NCBI GenBank assembly: GCA_016177845.1
Contig: JACOUO010000014.1
Location: 1 to 64,000 of the forward strand
Length of the DNA stretch: 64,000 nucleotides
Origin: Deltaproteobacteria bacterium
Lineage (GTDB): Bacteria > Desulfobacterota > GWC2-55-46
Reading direction: 5' to 3'
In this document: positions 56,322 through 64,000 of the stretch, piece after piece
Layout of the letters: every line of letters begins with the position of its first letter
Numbering within the stretch: the stretch's first letter is position 1
The notes under the pieces: generated by a model
Databases searched by the model: none
What the model saw: only the letters and a program-made list of their open reading frames with translations
Told to the model about the DNA's origin: nothing
Position numbers and translations under genes: made by a program

Positions 56322-56969
56322 ATGAAATTCTTTATCGATACGGCTAATCTCCAGGAAATAAAGACAGCCGACGAATGGGGGCTTGTTGACGGGGTCACTA
56401 CAAACCCCTCCCTGATCGCCAAGGAGAAGTGCTCATTCAAGGACAGGATTGTAGAGATATGCTCCATCATAGACGGCCCGGTAAGCGCAGAGGCGATAAG
56501 CCTTGACGCAAAAGGGCTTATAAGCGAAGGCAGGGAGCTTGCCAGGATACACAAAAACATAGTTGTAAAGATACCCATGACGCTTGAGGGGATGAAGGCT
56601 GTAAAGACCCTCCACAGCGAAGGAATAAAGACAAATGTAACGCTTGTATTTTCACCGCTTCAGGCTCTTATGGCGGCAAAGGCAGGGGCGACCTATGTGA
56701 GCCCGTTCGTAGGCAGGCTTGATGACATCTCGCATAACGGCATGGAGCTTATAACCCAGATACTTGATATTTATATGAATTACGGCTTTGAGACAGAGAT
56801 AATAGCCGCATCCGTCCGCAACCCGCTTCATGTGCTTGACAGCGCGCGGATGGGGGCGCATGTAGCGACAATCCCGTTTAAGGTCCTGGAGCAACTCTCC
56901 AGGCACCCTCTTACCGATATAGGCATTGAAAGGTTCCTTAAGGATTGGGAACAGGTACCAAAGAGCTGA
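56322..56969 (+). CDS. tal: Transaldolase / fructose-6-phosphate aldolase-like
   Basis: Small single-domain transaldolase, 215 residues. GGGAG lies six bases before ATG 56322 (a TTG just upstream is less likely). [25 protein letters not shown], the Schiff-base lysine in [18 protein letters not shown] and [11 protein letters not shown] identify the TalC/MipB type. It belongs to the non-oxidative pentose phosphate pathway. Subfamily members may act as fructose-6-phosphate aldolase. A terminator follows. Confidence 0.93.
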   Translation: MKFFIDTANLQEIKTADEWGLVDGVTTNPSLIAKEKCSFKDRIVEICSIIDGPVSAEAISLDAKGLISEGRELARIHKNIVVKIPMTLEGMKAVKTLHSEGIKTNVTLVFSPLQALMAAKAGATYVSPFVGRLDDISHNGMELITQILDIYMNYGFETEIIAASVRNPLHVLDSARMGAHVATIPFKVLEQLSRHPLTDIGIERFLKDWEQVPKS

Positions 56970-56977
56970 AGATGAGA

Positions 56978-57005
56978 CGCCCTGCCTGATAAGCAGGGCG
57001 TTTTT
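56978..57005 (+). terminator. Terminator after transaldolase
   Basis: CGCCCTGC (56978-56985), loop CTGATAA, GCAGGGCG (56993-57000), TTTTT. Confidence 0.9.
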
Positions 57006-57194
57006 GCTTTAACCGGCATTTAAGGACACCGATGCCGCACATTTCTTTAAAGCACCATTCAAAAAGACCTGAAAGCTCAATTCTTAAGTTTTTCTTCATT
57101 GAAATACCTGAATAAAAAAAGGTTTTACTCCTGAAACAGGCTCTTTTATGAAAATTTAGGTACAATTAATATATATTTTGGAGGTTTTTTTAAG

Positions 57195-57485
57195 GTGATT
57201 ACGCACATTGTACTTTTCAAACTTAAAGACAACAGCCCTGAAAAAGTAGAGGAGGCAAAGCAGATGCTCGCGGGGCTCTGGGGCAAAGTGCCTCAGCTTA
57301 GATCACTTGAGGTCGGAATTGATGTGCTCCGTTCGCAGAGGTCTTATGACCTCTCTTTAGTAGCGAATTTTGAGACCTTGGCAGACCTTGAGGCGTATCA
57401 GGTACACCCTGAGCATAAGGTCGTAGTGGATTACATGAACAGGGTCAGGGAATCAGCCGCGGTGGTTGACTACCACTCAAGATAA
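57195..57485 (+). CDS. Dabb-domain (stress-responsive alpha/beta barrel) protein
   Basis: 96 residues from GTG 57195, after GGAGG. ITHIVLFKLKDNSPEKVEEAKQ, LRSLEVGIDVL, SYDLSLVANFETLADLEAYQVHPEHKVV and a terminal DYHSR are standard for the Dabb fold. Such proteins form dimeric barrels. Most are of unknown function and some are cyclases. No neighbour hints at its role. Confidence 0.9.
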   Translation: MITHIVLFKLKDNSPEKVEEAKQMLAGLWGKVPQLRSLEVGIDVLRSQRSYDLSLVANFETLADLEAYQVHPEHKVVVDYMNRVRESAAVVDYHSR

Positions 57486-57554
57486 ATTCCCTTTCCATAA
57501 GGATTGGGAGAACTTTTAAATCACCCTTTAAAAAGGGAAGAAGGAAGAAACTAA

Positions 57555-59708
57555 TTGCAGGAAGCTGAAAAAAAGATACTGGATTTTATGAAGGAGGAGG
57601 CTTACAAGCCCATGTCCTTCCGGGAGCTTGTCTTTATGTTTGATATAAAAAAAGACAGGCGTGATGAGTTCAAAAGGCTCGTTAAGGATATGGTGCGTGA
57701 AGGCTCTCTCATAAAGATAAGAGGCGGCAGGTACGGTCTGCCCGAGAAGATGAACCTTGTGACAGGAGAGCTCATCTGCCACCCGGACGGGTTTGGTTTT
57801 GTACGGCCTGAGACCGGCGGCGAGCAGGATGTATTCATAAATCACAGAAGGCTCGCCGGCGCCATGCACGGAGATACCGTGGTGACAAGGATAGAGGGCG
57901 TAAAACAAGGCGGCAAGCGCGAAGGAAGCATAATCAGGATAACCAAGAGGGCGCATAAGGTAATTGTCGGCAGGTATGAAAGGGGAAATGGGTTCGGGGT
58001 TGTCATCCCTTCCGATGAGAGGATTCTTGAGGAGATAATCATACCGCCTAAGGAGACAAAGAACGCCAAGGACGGGATGATAGTCTCGGCAGAGATTACA
58101 AGGTGGCCCGCAAAGAACCTTGCCCCTGCGGGAAAGGTCTTAGAGATAATTGGCGACCCGGACGACCCGGATGTAGAGGCAGATGTAATACTTAGAAAAT
58201 TTGGGCTTCCGAACAGGTTCCCTGACAGGGTCATGCATGAGGTCAAAAGTATTCCAATGCAGGTAGCAGATGCGGATATGGAAGGCAGGCATGACTTAAG
58301 GGATAAGCTCACCATCACCATAGACGGCGAGACTGCAAAGGACTTTGACGACGCGGTCTCTGTTGACAGGCTGCCGAACGGAGGCTACAGGCTTAGGGTC
58401 TCGATAGCCGATGTCAGCCACTATGTCAGGGAAGGCACTGAGATAGACACAGAGGCATACTCAAGGGGCACAAGCGTATATTTTCCGGACAGATGCATCC
58501 CCATGCTGCCTGAAGCCCTTTCAAACGGCATATGCAGCCTGAACCCCAAAGAGGACAGGCTTACAATGACCGCTGAGATAGAGTTCGACTCCAAGGGGCA
58601 TCCGCATAAAAAGAGGTTTTACGAGAGCGTTATAAAAAGCGCCGAGAGGATGACCTATACCAATGTCAAAAAACTCCTTTATAATGAAGATGAAGAGTTA
58701 AATAAAAGGTATGCCCATATATTGGACGACCTTAAGGTCATGGCAGAGCTTGCGGCAAGGCTCTCAGAAAAAAGGTCTGAGGCAGGCTCCATTGATTTTG
58801 ACCTGCCGGAGCCCCAGATAATCATCGATATCGAGGGTAATGTAGAGGCAATAGTAAGGTCTGAGAGGAATGTCGCCCACAAATTGATAGAAGAGTTCAT
58901 GCTTGCGGCAAATAAGGCTGTTGCAGAGGAATTCTCCAAAAGGGAGCTGCCTTTCATCTACAGGATTCACGAGGAGCCTGATGAGGATTCCATCAATGAT
59001 TTCATAGAGTTCGCTTCCGAGTTCGGGCTCCACATGAAGCCTGACGGCGGCCCGAAGGCCTTCCAGAGAATACTTCAGAAGGTAGCAGGCAAAAAGGAAG
59101 AGAGGCTTATAAACCAGGTGCTCCTGCGCTCAATGAAGCAGGCTGTCTACTCTGAAGAGAATGTAGGGCATTTCGGCCTTGCCTTTAAGGATTACACACA
59201 TTTTACATCTCCCATCAGGAGATATCCCGACCTTGTGGTGCACAGGCTCTTAAGAACCCTTTTAAGAGGCAGATACACCAAAGAGAAAAAAGAGCATTGG
59301 GAAACAGCGCTGCCTGAAATCGCTACCCACACCTCCAACCGCGAGAGAAAGGCGATGGAGGCTGAAAGGGAGATAGCAGACCTTAAGAAATGCCAGTTCA
59401 TGATGGATAAGGTGGGCGAGGAGTTCGATGGGATAATCTCAGGGGTCACAAGCTTCGGGCTTTTTGTGGAACTTAAGGATTATTTTGTCGAGGGGCTCAT
59501 CCATGTGTCGATGCTCCTTGACGATTACTACAGGTTTGACGAGAAAAACCATCTGCTCATGGGAGAGGGCTCCAAGAGGGTCTTCCGCCTTGCGGATGAG
59601 GTCAGGATAAAGATAGAGAATGTAGATTTAGAGCGAAGACGGATAGATTTCCTGTTGGCGGAAGAGCTTAAAAAAACAGGAAAACAAAGGAGAGGGCGAG
59701 GCAGATAG
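57555..59708 (+). CDS. rnr: Ribonuclease R
   Basis: 3'-5' exoribonuclease for structured RNA. 717 residues from TTG 57555, with AAGGAAG before it. Order: N-terminal helix-turn-helix and cold-shock domains (about 1-220, GFGFVRP at about 77), the RNB catalytic domain (ITIDGETAKDFDDAVSV, SIADVSHYV, FTSPIRRYPDLVVHR), and a C-terminal S1 domain (FDGIISGVTSFGLFVELKDYFVEGLIHVS) with a basic tail. The ubiB gene starts directly after its stop. Confidence 0.95.
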   Translation: MQEAEKKILDFMKEEAYKPMSFRELVFMFDIKKDRRDEFKRLVKDMVREGSLIKIRGGRYGLPEKMNLVTGELICHPDGFGFVRPETGGEQDVFINHRRLAGAMHGDTVVTRIEGVKQGGKREGSIIRITKRAHKVIVGRYERGNGFGVVIPSDERILEEIIIPPKETKNAKDGMIVSAEITRWPAKNLAPAGKVLEIIGDPDDPDVEADVILRKFGLPNRFPDRVMHEVKSIPMQVADADMEGRHDLRDKLTITIDGETAKDFDDAVSVDRLPNGGYRLRVSIADVSHYVREGTEIDTEAYSRGTSVYFPDRCIPMLPEALSNGICSLNPKEDRLTMTAEIEFDSKGHPHKKRFYESVIKSAERMTYTNVKKLLYNEDEELNKRYAHILDDLKVMAELAARLSEKRSEAGSIDFDLPEPQIIIDIEGNVEAIVRSERNVAHKLIEEFMLAANKAVAEEFSKRELPFIYRIHEEPDEDSINDFIEFASEFGLHMKPDGGPKAFQRILQKVAGKKEERLINQVLLRSMKQAVYSEENVGHFGLAFKDYTHFTSPIRRYPDLVVHRLLRTLLRGRYTKEKKEHWETALPEIATHTSNRERKAMEAEREIADLKKCQFMMDKVGEEFDGIISGVTSFGLFVELKDYFVEGLIHVSMLLDDYYRFDEKNHLLMGEGSKRVFRLADEVRIKIENVDLERRRIDFLLAEELKKTGKQRRGRGR

Positions 59709-61394
59709 ATGAGGTCTTTAAGGTTTCATCTTGCTTATAAAAACATCAAACGACTCCGGACAATAGTATCAATACTGGCAAGGCATGGGTTTCGCCCCCT
59801 TATGGAAACCCTGCACCTGACTCCGCTTATCTCCATACCTGAACGCCTTATAGGCAGAAAGGTGAGCAAGGCGGAGGAGGGCCTCACAATCCCTGTAAGG
59901 GCTCGTCTTGCGATTGAAGAGCTTGGCCCCACCTTCATAAAGTTCGGGCAGATATTATCGACCAGGCCCGATGTCATACCTCAGGAATTCATCACAGAAC
60001 TGCTCAAACTTCAGGACGAAGTAGCCCCGTTCCCCTTCAAAGACGCCGTAAAAGTAATAGAGAACCAGTTCAAAAAGCCTTTATCCGAGTTATTCTCATA
60101 TGTAAACGAGACCCCGATTGCCGCGGCCTCTATCGCTCAGGTGCACAGGGCAATTACCCTTTCAGGCGAAGAGGCCGTAATAAAGATACAACGCCCGGGC
60201 ATTCAGGAGGTTGTAGAGACTGACATACAGATACTTAACTTTCTGGCAAAGCTCTTCATCCGCTATGTGCCGGAGAGCAGGCTTTACGACCCTGTGGGCG
60301 TGGTAGATGAGTTCTCGAGGGTGATAAGGCGTGAGATGGACTTTACTCTTGAAGCAAGCTATACGGAGAGGTTCAGGGAGAACTTCAGGGAGGAGCCGAG
60401 GCTTAAGATACCGGAGGTATTCTGGGAGCTTACAGGCAGAAATGTTTTGACCATGGAGGAAGTCCGTGGGATAAAGATTGACAGGGTGGAATCTCTCAGA
60501 GCGGCGGGCATGGATACAGAAAACATTGCCCACCTCCTTGCCGATGTGTTTTTTAAGCAGGTATTTGAGCACGGCCTGTTCCACGGCGACCTGCACTCGG
60601 GCAACATCTTTGTTCTTGAAGAGAACAGGATAGCTTTAGTTGATTACGGCATAACCGGCATGATAGATGATGAGATGCGGCAGAACCTTGCCGATATACT
60701 CATCAGTTTTGCCTCAGAGGATTTTGAGGGCACGGTCAAGGTCTATCAGCGCATGGGCATACTGCCGGAAGACATTGATAAGACATCGTTTGAGCGCGAA
60801 TATTATGATATAATTGTCCACTACCTCGGCAGGCCGTTTAAATCGGTAAAATTGGGCGAACTCCTCCTTGATTACATAAGGGTTGCCGCAAGGCATAACA
60901 TCAGGCTTCCGCGGGACCTGTTGCTTTTTGACAAATGCCTAATAGAATTGGAGGGGCTCGCAAGGCTGCTTTATCCTGATGTCGACCTCCTTGCCGAAAG
61001 CGAGCCGTACGCTGAGAAACTGTATAAAGAACGGCTCACCCCAAGCCGCATTTTGAAGGATACGGCAAAGACACTGTCGGAATATAAAGAGCTTGCAGAA
61101 GAGTTTCCGTCCCAGGCAGGGCGGATAATGCGAAAGATTATCGAAGATAAGGTCACGATAAACTTTGCCCATAAAAATCTGGAAGACTTCATGGGCGAGA
61201 TAGACAGGTCGTCGAACAGGCTTACATTCGGAATAATAGTAGCCGCTCTCATTGTCGGCTCATCAATGGTAATAGCGGCTGAGACATCACCGAAGGTACT
61301 GGGGCTGCCCGCCCTCGGCATAGTCGGGTTCATAATCGCGTCTTTTTTGGGCCTGTGGCTCGCGTTCCAGATATTAAGGTCTGGAAAGTTTTAG
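59709..61394 (+). CDS. ubiB: UbiB/AarF family atypical kinase
   Basis: 561 residues. The ABC1 signature LGPTFIKFGQILSTRPDVIP (KxGQ) is followed by AAASIAQVHRA, EAVIKIQRPGIQ, the catalytic loop FHGDLHSGNIFV and metal-binding VDYGITG. It ends with two membrane helices (GIIVAALIVGSSMVIAA and the last 30 residues). The family supports quinone or other isoprenoid lipid metabolism. Exact partner unknown, and no other ubi or men gene is near. Confidence 0.92.
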   Translation: MRSLRFHLAYKNIKRLRTIVSILARHGFRPLMETLHLTPLISIPERLIGRKVSKAEEGLTIPVRARLAIEELGPTFIKFGQILSTRPDVIPQEFITELLKLQDEVAPFPFKDAVKVIENQFKKPLSELFSYVNETPIAAASIAQVHRAITLSGEEAVIKIQRPGIQEVVETDIQILNFLAKLFIRYVPESRLYDPVGVVDEFSRVIRREMDFTLEASYTERFRENFREEPRLKIPEVFWELTGRNVLTMEEVRGIKIDRVESLRAAGMDTENIAHLLADVFFKQVFEHGLFHGDLHSGNIFVLEENRIALVDYGITGMIDDEMRQNLADILISFASEDFEGTVKVYQRMGILPEDIDKTSFEREYYDIIVHYLGRPFKSVKLGELLLDYIRVAARHNIRLPRDLLLFDKCLIELEGLARLLYPDVDLLAESEPYAEKLYKERLTPSRILKDTAKTLSEYKELAEEFPSQAGRIMRKIIEDKVTINFAHKNLEDFMGEIDRSSNRLTFGIIVAALIVGSSMVIAAETSPKVLGLPALGIVGFIIASFLGLWLAFQILRSGKF

Positions 61395-61467
61395 GAGAAT
61401 ATTATATTTTTATAGTCCTGTTCGGAAATCGCCGTGCTTTAGCCTCGGAAGGATTTTTTGTTATTGT

Positions 61468-62388
61468 ATGAAAATTTTTAAAAACAGCGCAGGCTTCGGT
61501 AAAATTAAAAATCCGGTATTGACCCTCGGAAACTTTGACGGCCTCCACCTCGGACACCGGAAGATAATCAAAAAGGTAGCTGAAAGGGCAAAGGAGCTTA
61601 AGACAAAATCCGTTGTCTTTACCTTTGACCCGCACCCCCTTAAGGTGGTCGCCCCGCACAAGAGCCCGCCCCTGATCCTTGACTCCGAAGAAAAGGCAAA
61701 GCTCATCAGCGAGTTCGGCATCGACTACCTTATTTTCGCTAAATTCACAAAAGAATTCGCCTCCACCCATCCAAGGCAGTTTGTAGAGAATGTGCTTGTG
61801 AAAGGACTTTCTGTTAAAGAGGTCTGGGTAGGGCATGATTTTTCATTCGGCCACGGCAAGGCAGGTAATGTTGATTACTTAAGGCACCTTGGGGAAGAGC
61901 TCGGGTTTAAGGTGTTTGTCATGCCTGCCTTTAAAAAGTCCGGCGCAATTGTAAGCAGCTCAAGGATAAGGGAGCTTGTAAAGACAGGCAATGTCAGGGG
62001 CGCGGCAACGCTTCTTGGCAGGAATTTCAAGATAAAAGGCAAGGTAGTGCGTGGAAAGGATATTGGAAAAGAGATAGGCTTTCCTACGGCTAATCTGAAG
62101 GTCTCAAGCGAGATAATCCCGGAAAACGGTGTTTATGTGGCTTATGCCTCTGTGGCAGGCAAGAGCCACCCGGCAGTTTTAAACATCGGCACAGCCCCTA
62201 CCTTCGGAGGCAAGGAGAGATGCGTAGAAGTGCACATCCTTGATTTTAAAAATAACATATACGGGAAAAAGATGGAGGTCTCTTTTGTAAAGAGGCTCAG
62301 GAGCGAGAAGACCTTCAAATCCAAAGAGGCTCTCGTAACTCAGATAAGAAAAGATACCGAGAAGGCAAGGCAGACCCTCCATGTGTAA
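61468..62388 (+). CDS. ribF: Bifunctional riboflavin kinase / FAD synthetase
   Basis: Makes FMN and FAD. 306 residues. The N-terminal adenylyltransferase has LTLGNFDGLHLGHRKII, FDPHPLKV, VGHDFSFGHGKAGN and SSSRIRELV. The C-terminal kinase has GKVVRGKDIGKEIGFPTANL, GVYVAYASV and the metal-binding PTFG. Weak ribosome site (GAAGG, 13 bases upstream). Confidence 0.96.
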   Translation: MKIFKNSAGFGKIKNPVLTLGNFDGLHLGHRKIIKKVAERAKELKTKSVVFTFDPHPLKVVAPHKSPPLILDSEEKAKLISEFGIDYLIFAKFTKEFASTHPRQFVENVLVKGLSVKEVWVGHDFSFGHGKAGNVDYLRHLGEELGFKVFVMPAFKKSGAIVSSSRIRELVKTGNVRGAATLLGRNFKIKGKVVRGKDIGKEIGFPTANLKVSSEIIPENGVYVAYASVAGKSHPAVLNIGTAPTFGGKERCVEVHILDFKNNIYGKKMEVSFVKRLRSEKTFKSKEALVTQIRKDTEKARQTLHV

Positions 62389-62400
62389 GCGGAGTTTATT

Positions 62401-63252
62401 TTGAAGATAGACGGCTCTACAAAAGTCCTTTGCATAATAGGAGATCCTATTGAGCATTCGCTCTCGCCCGCTATCCAGAACGCGGCATTTAGAGAGCTTG
62501 GGCTTGATATGGTCTATGTGCCTTTCCGAGTAGCCCAGGACAGGCTTGAGGAGGCTGTAAACAGCATCCGAGCCCTAAATATGGCGGGTATGAATGTTAC
62601 CATCCCTCATAAAGAGAAGGTAATGATGTACCTTGACAGGGTAGATGAGCTTGCAAGGTTCATCGGCGCGGTAAATACCATCGTAAACAGGGACGGAGAG
62701 CTTATCGGATATAATACGGACGCTGACGGCTACCTTGAGAGCCTTGCCGTTGAGGCAGGATTCGACCCAAAGGGCAAGAATGTCATAATAGTGGGCGCAG
62801 GGGGCGCGGGCAGGGCGATACTGTGCGCATTTCTTGCGGCAGAGGTAAACTCTGTCGTAATAGCCAACAGGACCTTTGACAGGGCGAAAAAACTTGCCGA
62901 TGAGTTCAGGATAAAGAATGAAAGCATAGAGGCTGTTGATTTTGACGGCATTTATCCCTATATGAAGACAGCTGACCTTATCGTAAATACCACTTCTCTG
63001 GGTATGATGGACAAGGGCAGCCTTGACCTGCCCCTTGGCCTTTTGCCAAAGGGCTCGGTAGTCTCCGATATCGTCTATAGGCCTCTAAAGACAGAGTTTT
63101 TGAAGAAGGCTGAAGCAATCGGGCTTAAGACACACGGAGGCCTTGGAATGCTTGTTTATCAGGGCGCCATCGGCTTTGAGCTGTGGACAGGCAGAAAGGC
63201 CCCGGTAGAGGCCATGAAAAAGGCAGCCCTTGAGGCGCTCAAGGAAAAATGA
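62401..63252 (+). CDS. aroE: Shikimate dehydrogenase
   Basis: NADPH-dependent step of aromatic amino acid synthesis. 283 residues from TTG 62401, with GGAG six bases upstream. It has the shikimate site EHSLSPAIQNAAF, the catalytic Lys in NVTIPHKEKV, GYNTDADG, the NADPH loop VGAGGAGRAI and ANRT, NTTSLGM, and the C-terminal YQGAIGFELWTG. It overlaps the next gene by 4 bases. Confidence 0.96.
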   Translation: MKIDGSTKVLCIIGDPIEHSLSPAIQNAAFRELGLDMVYVPFRVAQDRLEEAVNSIRALNMAGMNVTIPHKEKVMMYLDRVDELARFIGAVNTIVNRDGELIGYNTDADGYLESLAVEAGFDPKGKNVIIVGAGGAGRAILCAFLAAEVNSVVIANRTFDRAKKLADEFRIKNESIEAVDFDGIYPYMKTADLIVNTTSLGMMDKGSLDLPLGLLPKGSVVSDIVYRPLKTEFLKKAEAIGLKTHGGLGMLVYQGAIGFELWTGRKAPVEAMKKAALEALKEK

Positions 63253-63956
63253 GAACAGTCTTTATAGCTGACGCCCACCTAAAGGGGCTTGACGACCCCA
63301 ATCAGAAGAGCCTCGTAGAGTTCCTCGACAAATTAAAAGCAGATAACCTTGTAGTCCTCGGAGACCTCTTTGACTTCTGGACAGGCGGGAATAAGGTCGT
63401 GCTTCGCAACTACCGCCCAGTGCTCGATAGTCTCCTGAGATTGACAAAACGGGGCACGAAGATAATATACCTTGAGGGAAACCATGATTTTGACATGGGG
63501 AGGTTTTTTACCAAGGACCTCAAGGCCTCGGTTTATACGGAATCCGCCGACCTTACCATAGATAATAAAAGGTTTTACCTTGCCCACGGGGACATGGTCT
63601 CCATGACAACCGGATATACTGTCTGGAGGGCGTTTTTAAGAAGCCCCTTTTACCGCGTCATTGCCTGGCTGGCTACGCCGTACGGAGTCTGGAGCATAGC
63701 TGACCGGCTCTCAAAGAACAGCCGTAAAAAGAGCCGTAAACATAAGAGGGACGGGAGCGCAATCGACATCCGCCTGAAAGAATTTGCAGGGGTAAAGATA
63801 TCAGATGGGTTTGACTGTGTAGTTTTTGCGCACTCCCATGTGGCTGGCGTGCAGGTTCTGGGAAAAGCCGTTTACGCCAACCCGGGCAGCTGGCTTGAGA
63901 GAAATTACCTCGTTTATGATGGGCGGCAGTTCAGGGTGGAGAGGCATAAGGGGTAG
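63249..63956 (+). CDS. lpxH: UDP-2,3-diacylglucosamine diphosphatase (LpxH-like)
   Basis: Calcineurin-type phosphoesterase of 235 residues cleaving UDP-diacylglucosamine to lipid X in lipid A synthesis. Metal motifs are all present: FIADAHL (D-x-H), VVLGDLFDFW (GD), LEGNHDFDM (GNHD), LAHGD, and FAHSHVAGVQVL (GH-x-H type). A helical insert (about 118-160) is typical of LpxH. Confirms a diderm envelope. Only 44 bases follow it before the window ends. Confidence 0.85.
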   Translation: MRTVFIADAHLKGLDDPNQKSLVEFLDKLKADNLVVLGDLFDFWTGGNKVVLRNYRPVLDSLLRLTKRGTKIIYLEGNHDFDMGRFFTKDLKASVYTESADLTIDNKRFYLAHGDMVSMTTGYTVWRAFLRSPFYRVIAWLATPYGVWSIADRLSKNSRKKSRKHKRDGSAIDIRLKEFAGVKISDGFDCVVFAHSHVAGVQVLGKAVYANPGSWLERNYLVYDGRQFRVERHKG

Positions 63957-64000
63957 GGCAGATTAGTAAATTTTAAAACTTTCTTTAAGGGTATTTTAAT

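Overview
The window is a stretch of chromosome from a Gram-negative (diderm) bacterium. It carries an O-antigen ABC exporter, LpxH, UppP, Lgt, a phosphate porin and a second predicted outer-membrane barrel. Base composition is moderate, with an AT-richer stretch at about 9.7-14.5 kb. TTG and GTG starts with good ribosome sites are frequent. The gene style (long RmlA, short ThiC, HydG-like ThiH, CxxC microprotein) resembles Nitrospirota or deltaproteobacterial-type genomes, but that placement is recalled, not shown. No rRNA, CRISPR array, phage or transposase gene was seen. There is one tRNA, Leu-CAG.

Layout. (1) 0.25-25.7 kb, + strand: a surface-polysaccharide (probably O-antigen) locus. It opens with an apparently autoregulated, possibly leaderless winged-helix regulator. 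Nucleotide-sugar genes follow (GDP-fucose synthase, rmlA, rmlC-like, rmlD, rmlB), then an APS kinase, the Wzm/Wzt exporter, three methyltransferases, an aminotransferase/acetyltransferase pair, eight glycosyltransferase genes (nine catalytic domains), galE, gmd, rmd and manC. Together they predict dTDP-L-rhamnose, a dTDP-4-acylamino sugar, GDP-D-rhamnose and/or GDP-L-fucose. The polymer would be built in the cytoplasm and exported by an ABC transporter whose ATPase has a glycan-binding tail. No Wzx/Wzy, initiating transferase, phosphomannomutase or ligase lies here. (2) 25.7-31.3 kb: acpS, a sodium-dependent NSS transporter with a 31-residue small subunit missed by length cut-offs, a DUF2062 membrane protein, a Cys/His-rich secreted protein plus Met-rich outer-membrane barrel plus TlpA-like thioredoxin, and a cupin. 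(3) 31.4-40.4 kb: glycerate 2-kinase, nadE, TPR protein, uppP, SIMPL protein, a ferritin-like/receiver fusion behind an attenuator-like leader, and hemL. (4) 40.6-46.7 kb: a phosphate-starvation regulon with two matching three-repeat Pho boxes, one before a four-Cys microprotein plus OprP-like porin and one before pstS-pstC-pstA-pstB-phoU. (5) 47.1-52.5 kb, - strand: a TPP-riboswitch thiamin operon, thiH(HydG-like)-thiS-thiG-lgt-thiE-thiC. (6) 52.5-56.1 kb, - strand: an ANTAR response regulator, an unannotated 29-residue hydrophobic peptide gene, a GT2/DUF2304/GT-C membrane glycosylation trio, and tRNA-Leu. (7) 56.3-64 kb, + strand: transaldolase, a Dabb protein, RNase R, UbiB-family kinase, ribF, aroE and lpxH.

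Intergenic gaps hold at least three families of dispersed repeats. They include a 148-bp tandem duplication and a roughly 200-bp composite module present twice, one copy with a 59-nt insertion in a hairpin loop.

The observations most worth checking are the HydG-type cysteine motif in a thiamin operon, the ferritin-like/receiver fusion with its leader terminator, the paired operators around a leaderless regulator promoter, the 29-residue peptide gene, and the Cys/His-Met-rich-TlpA trio.
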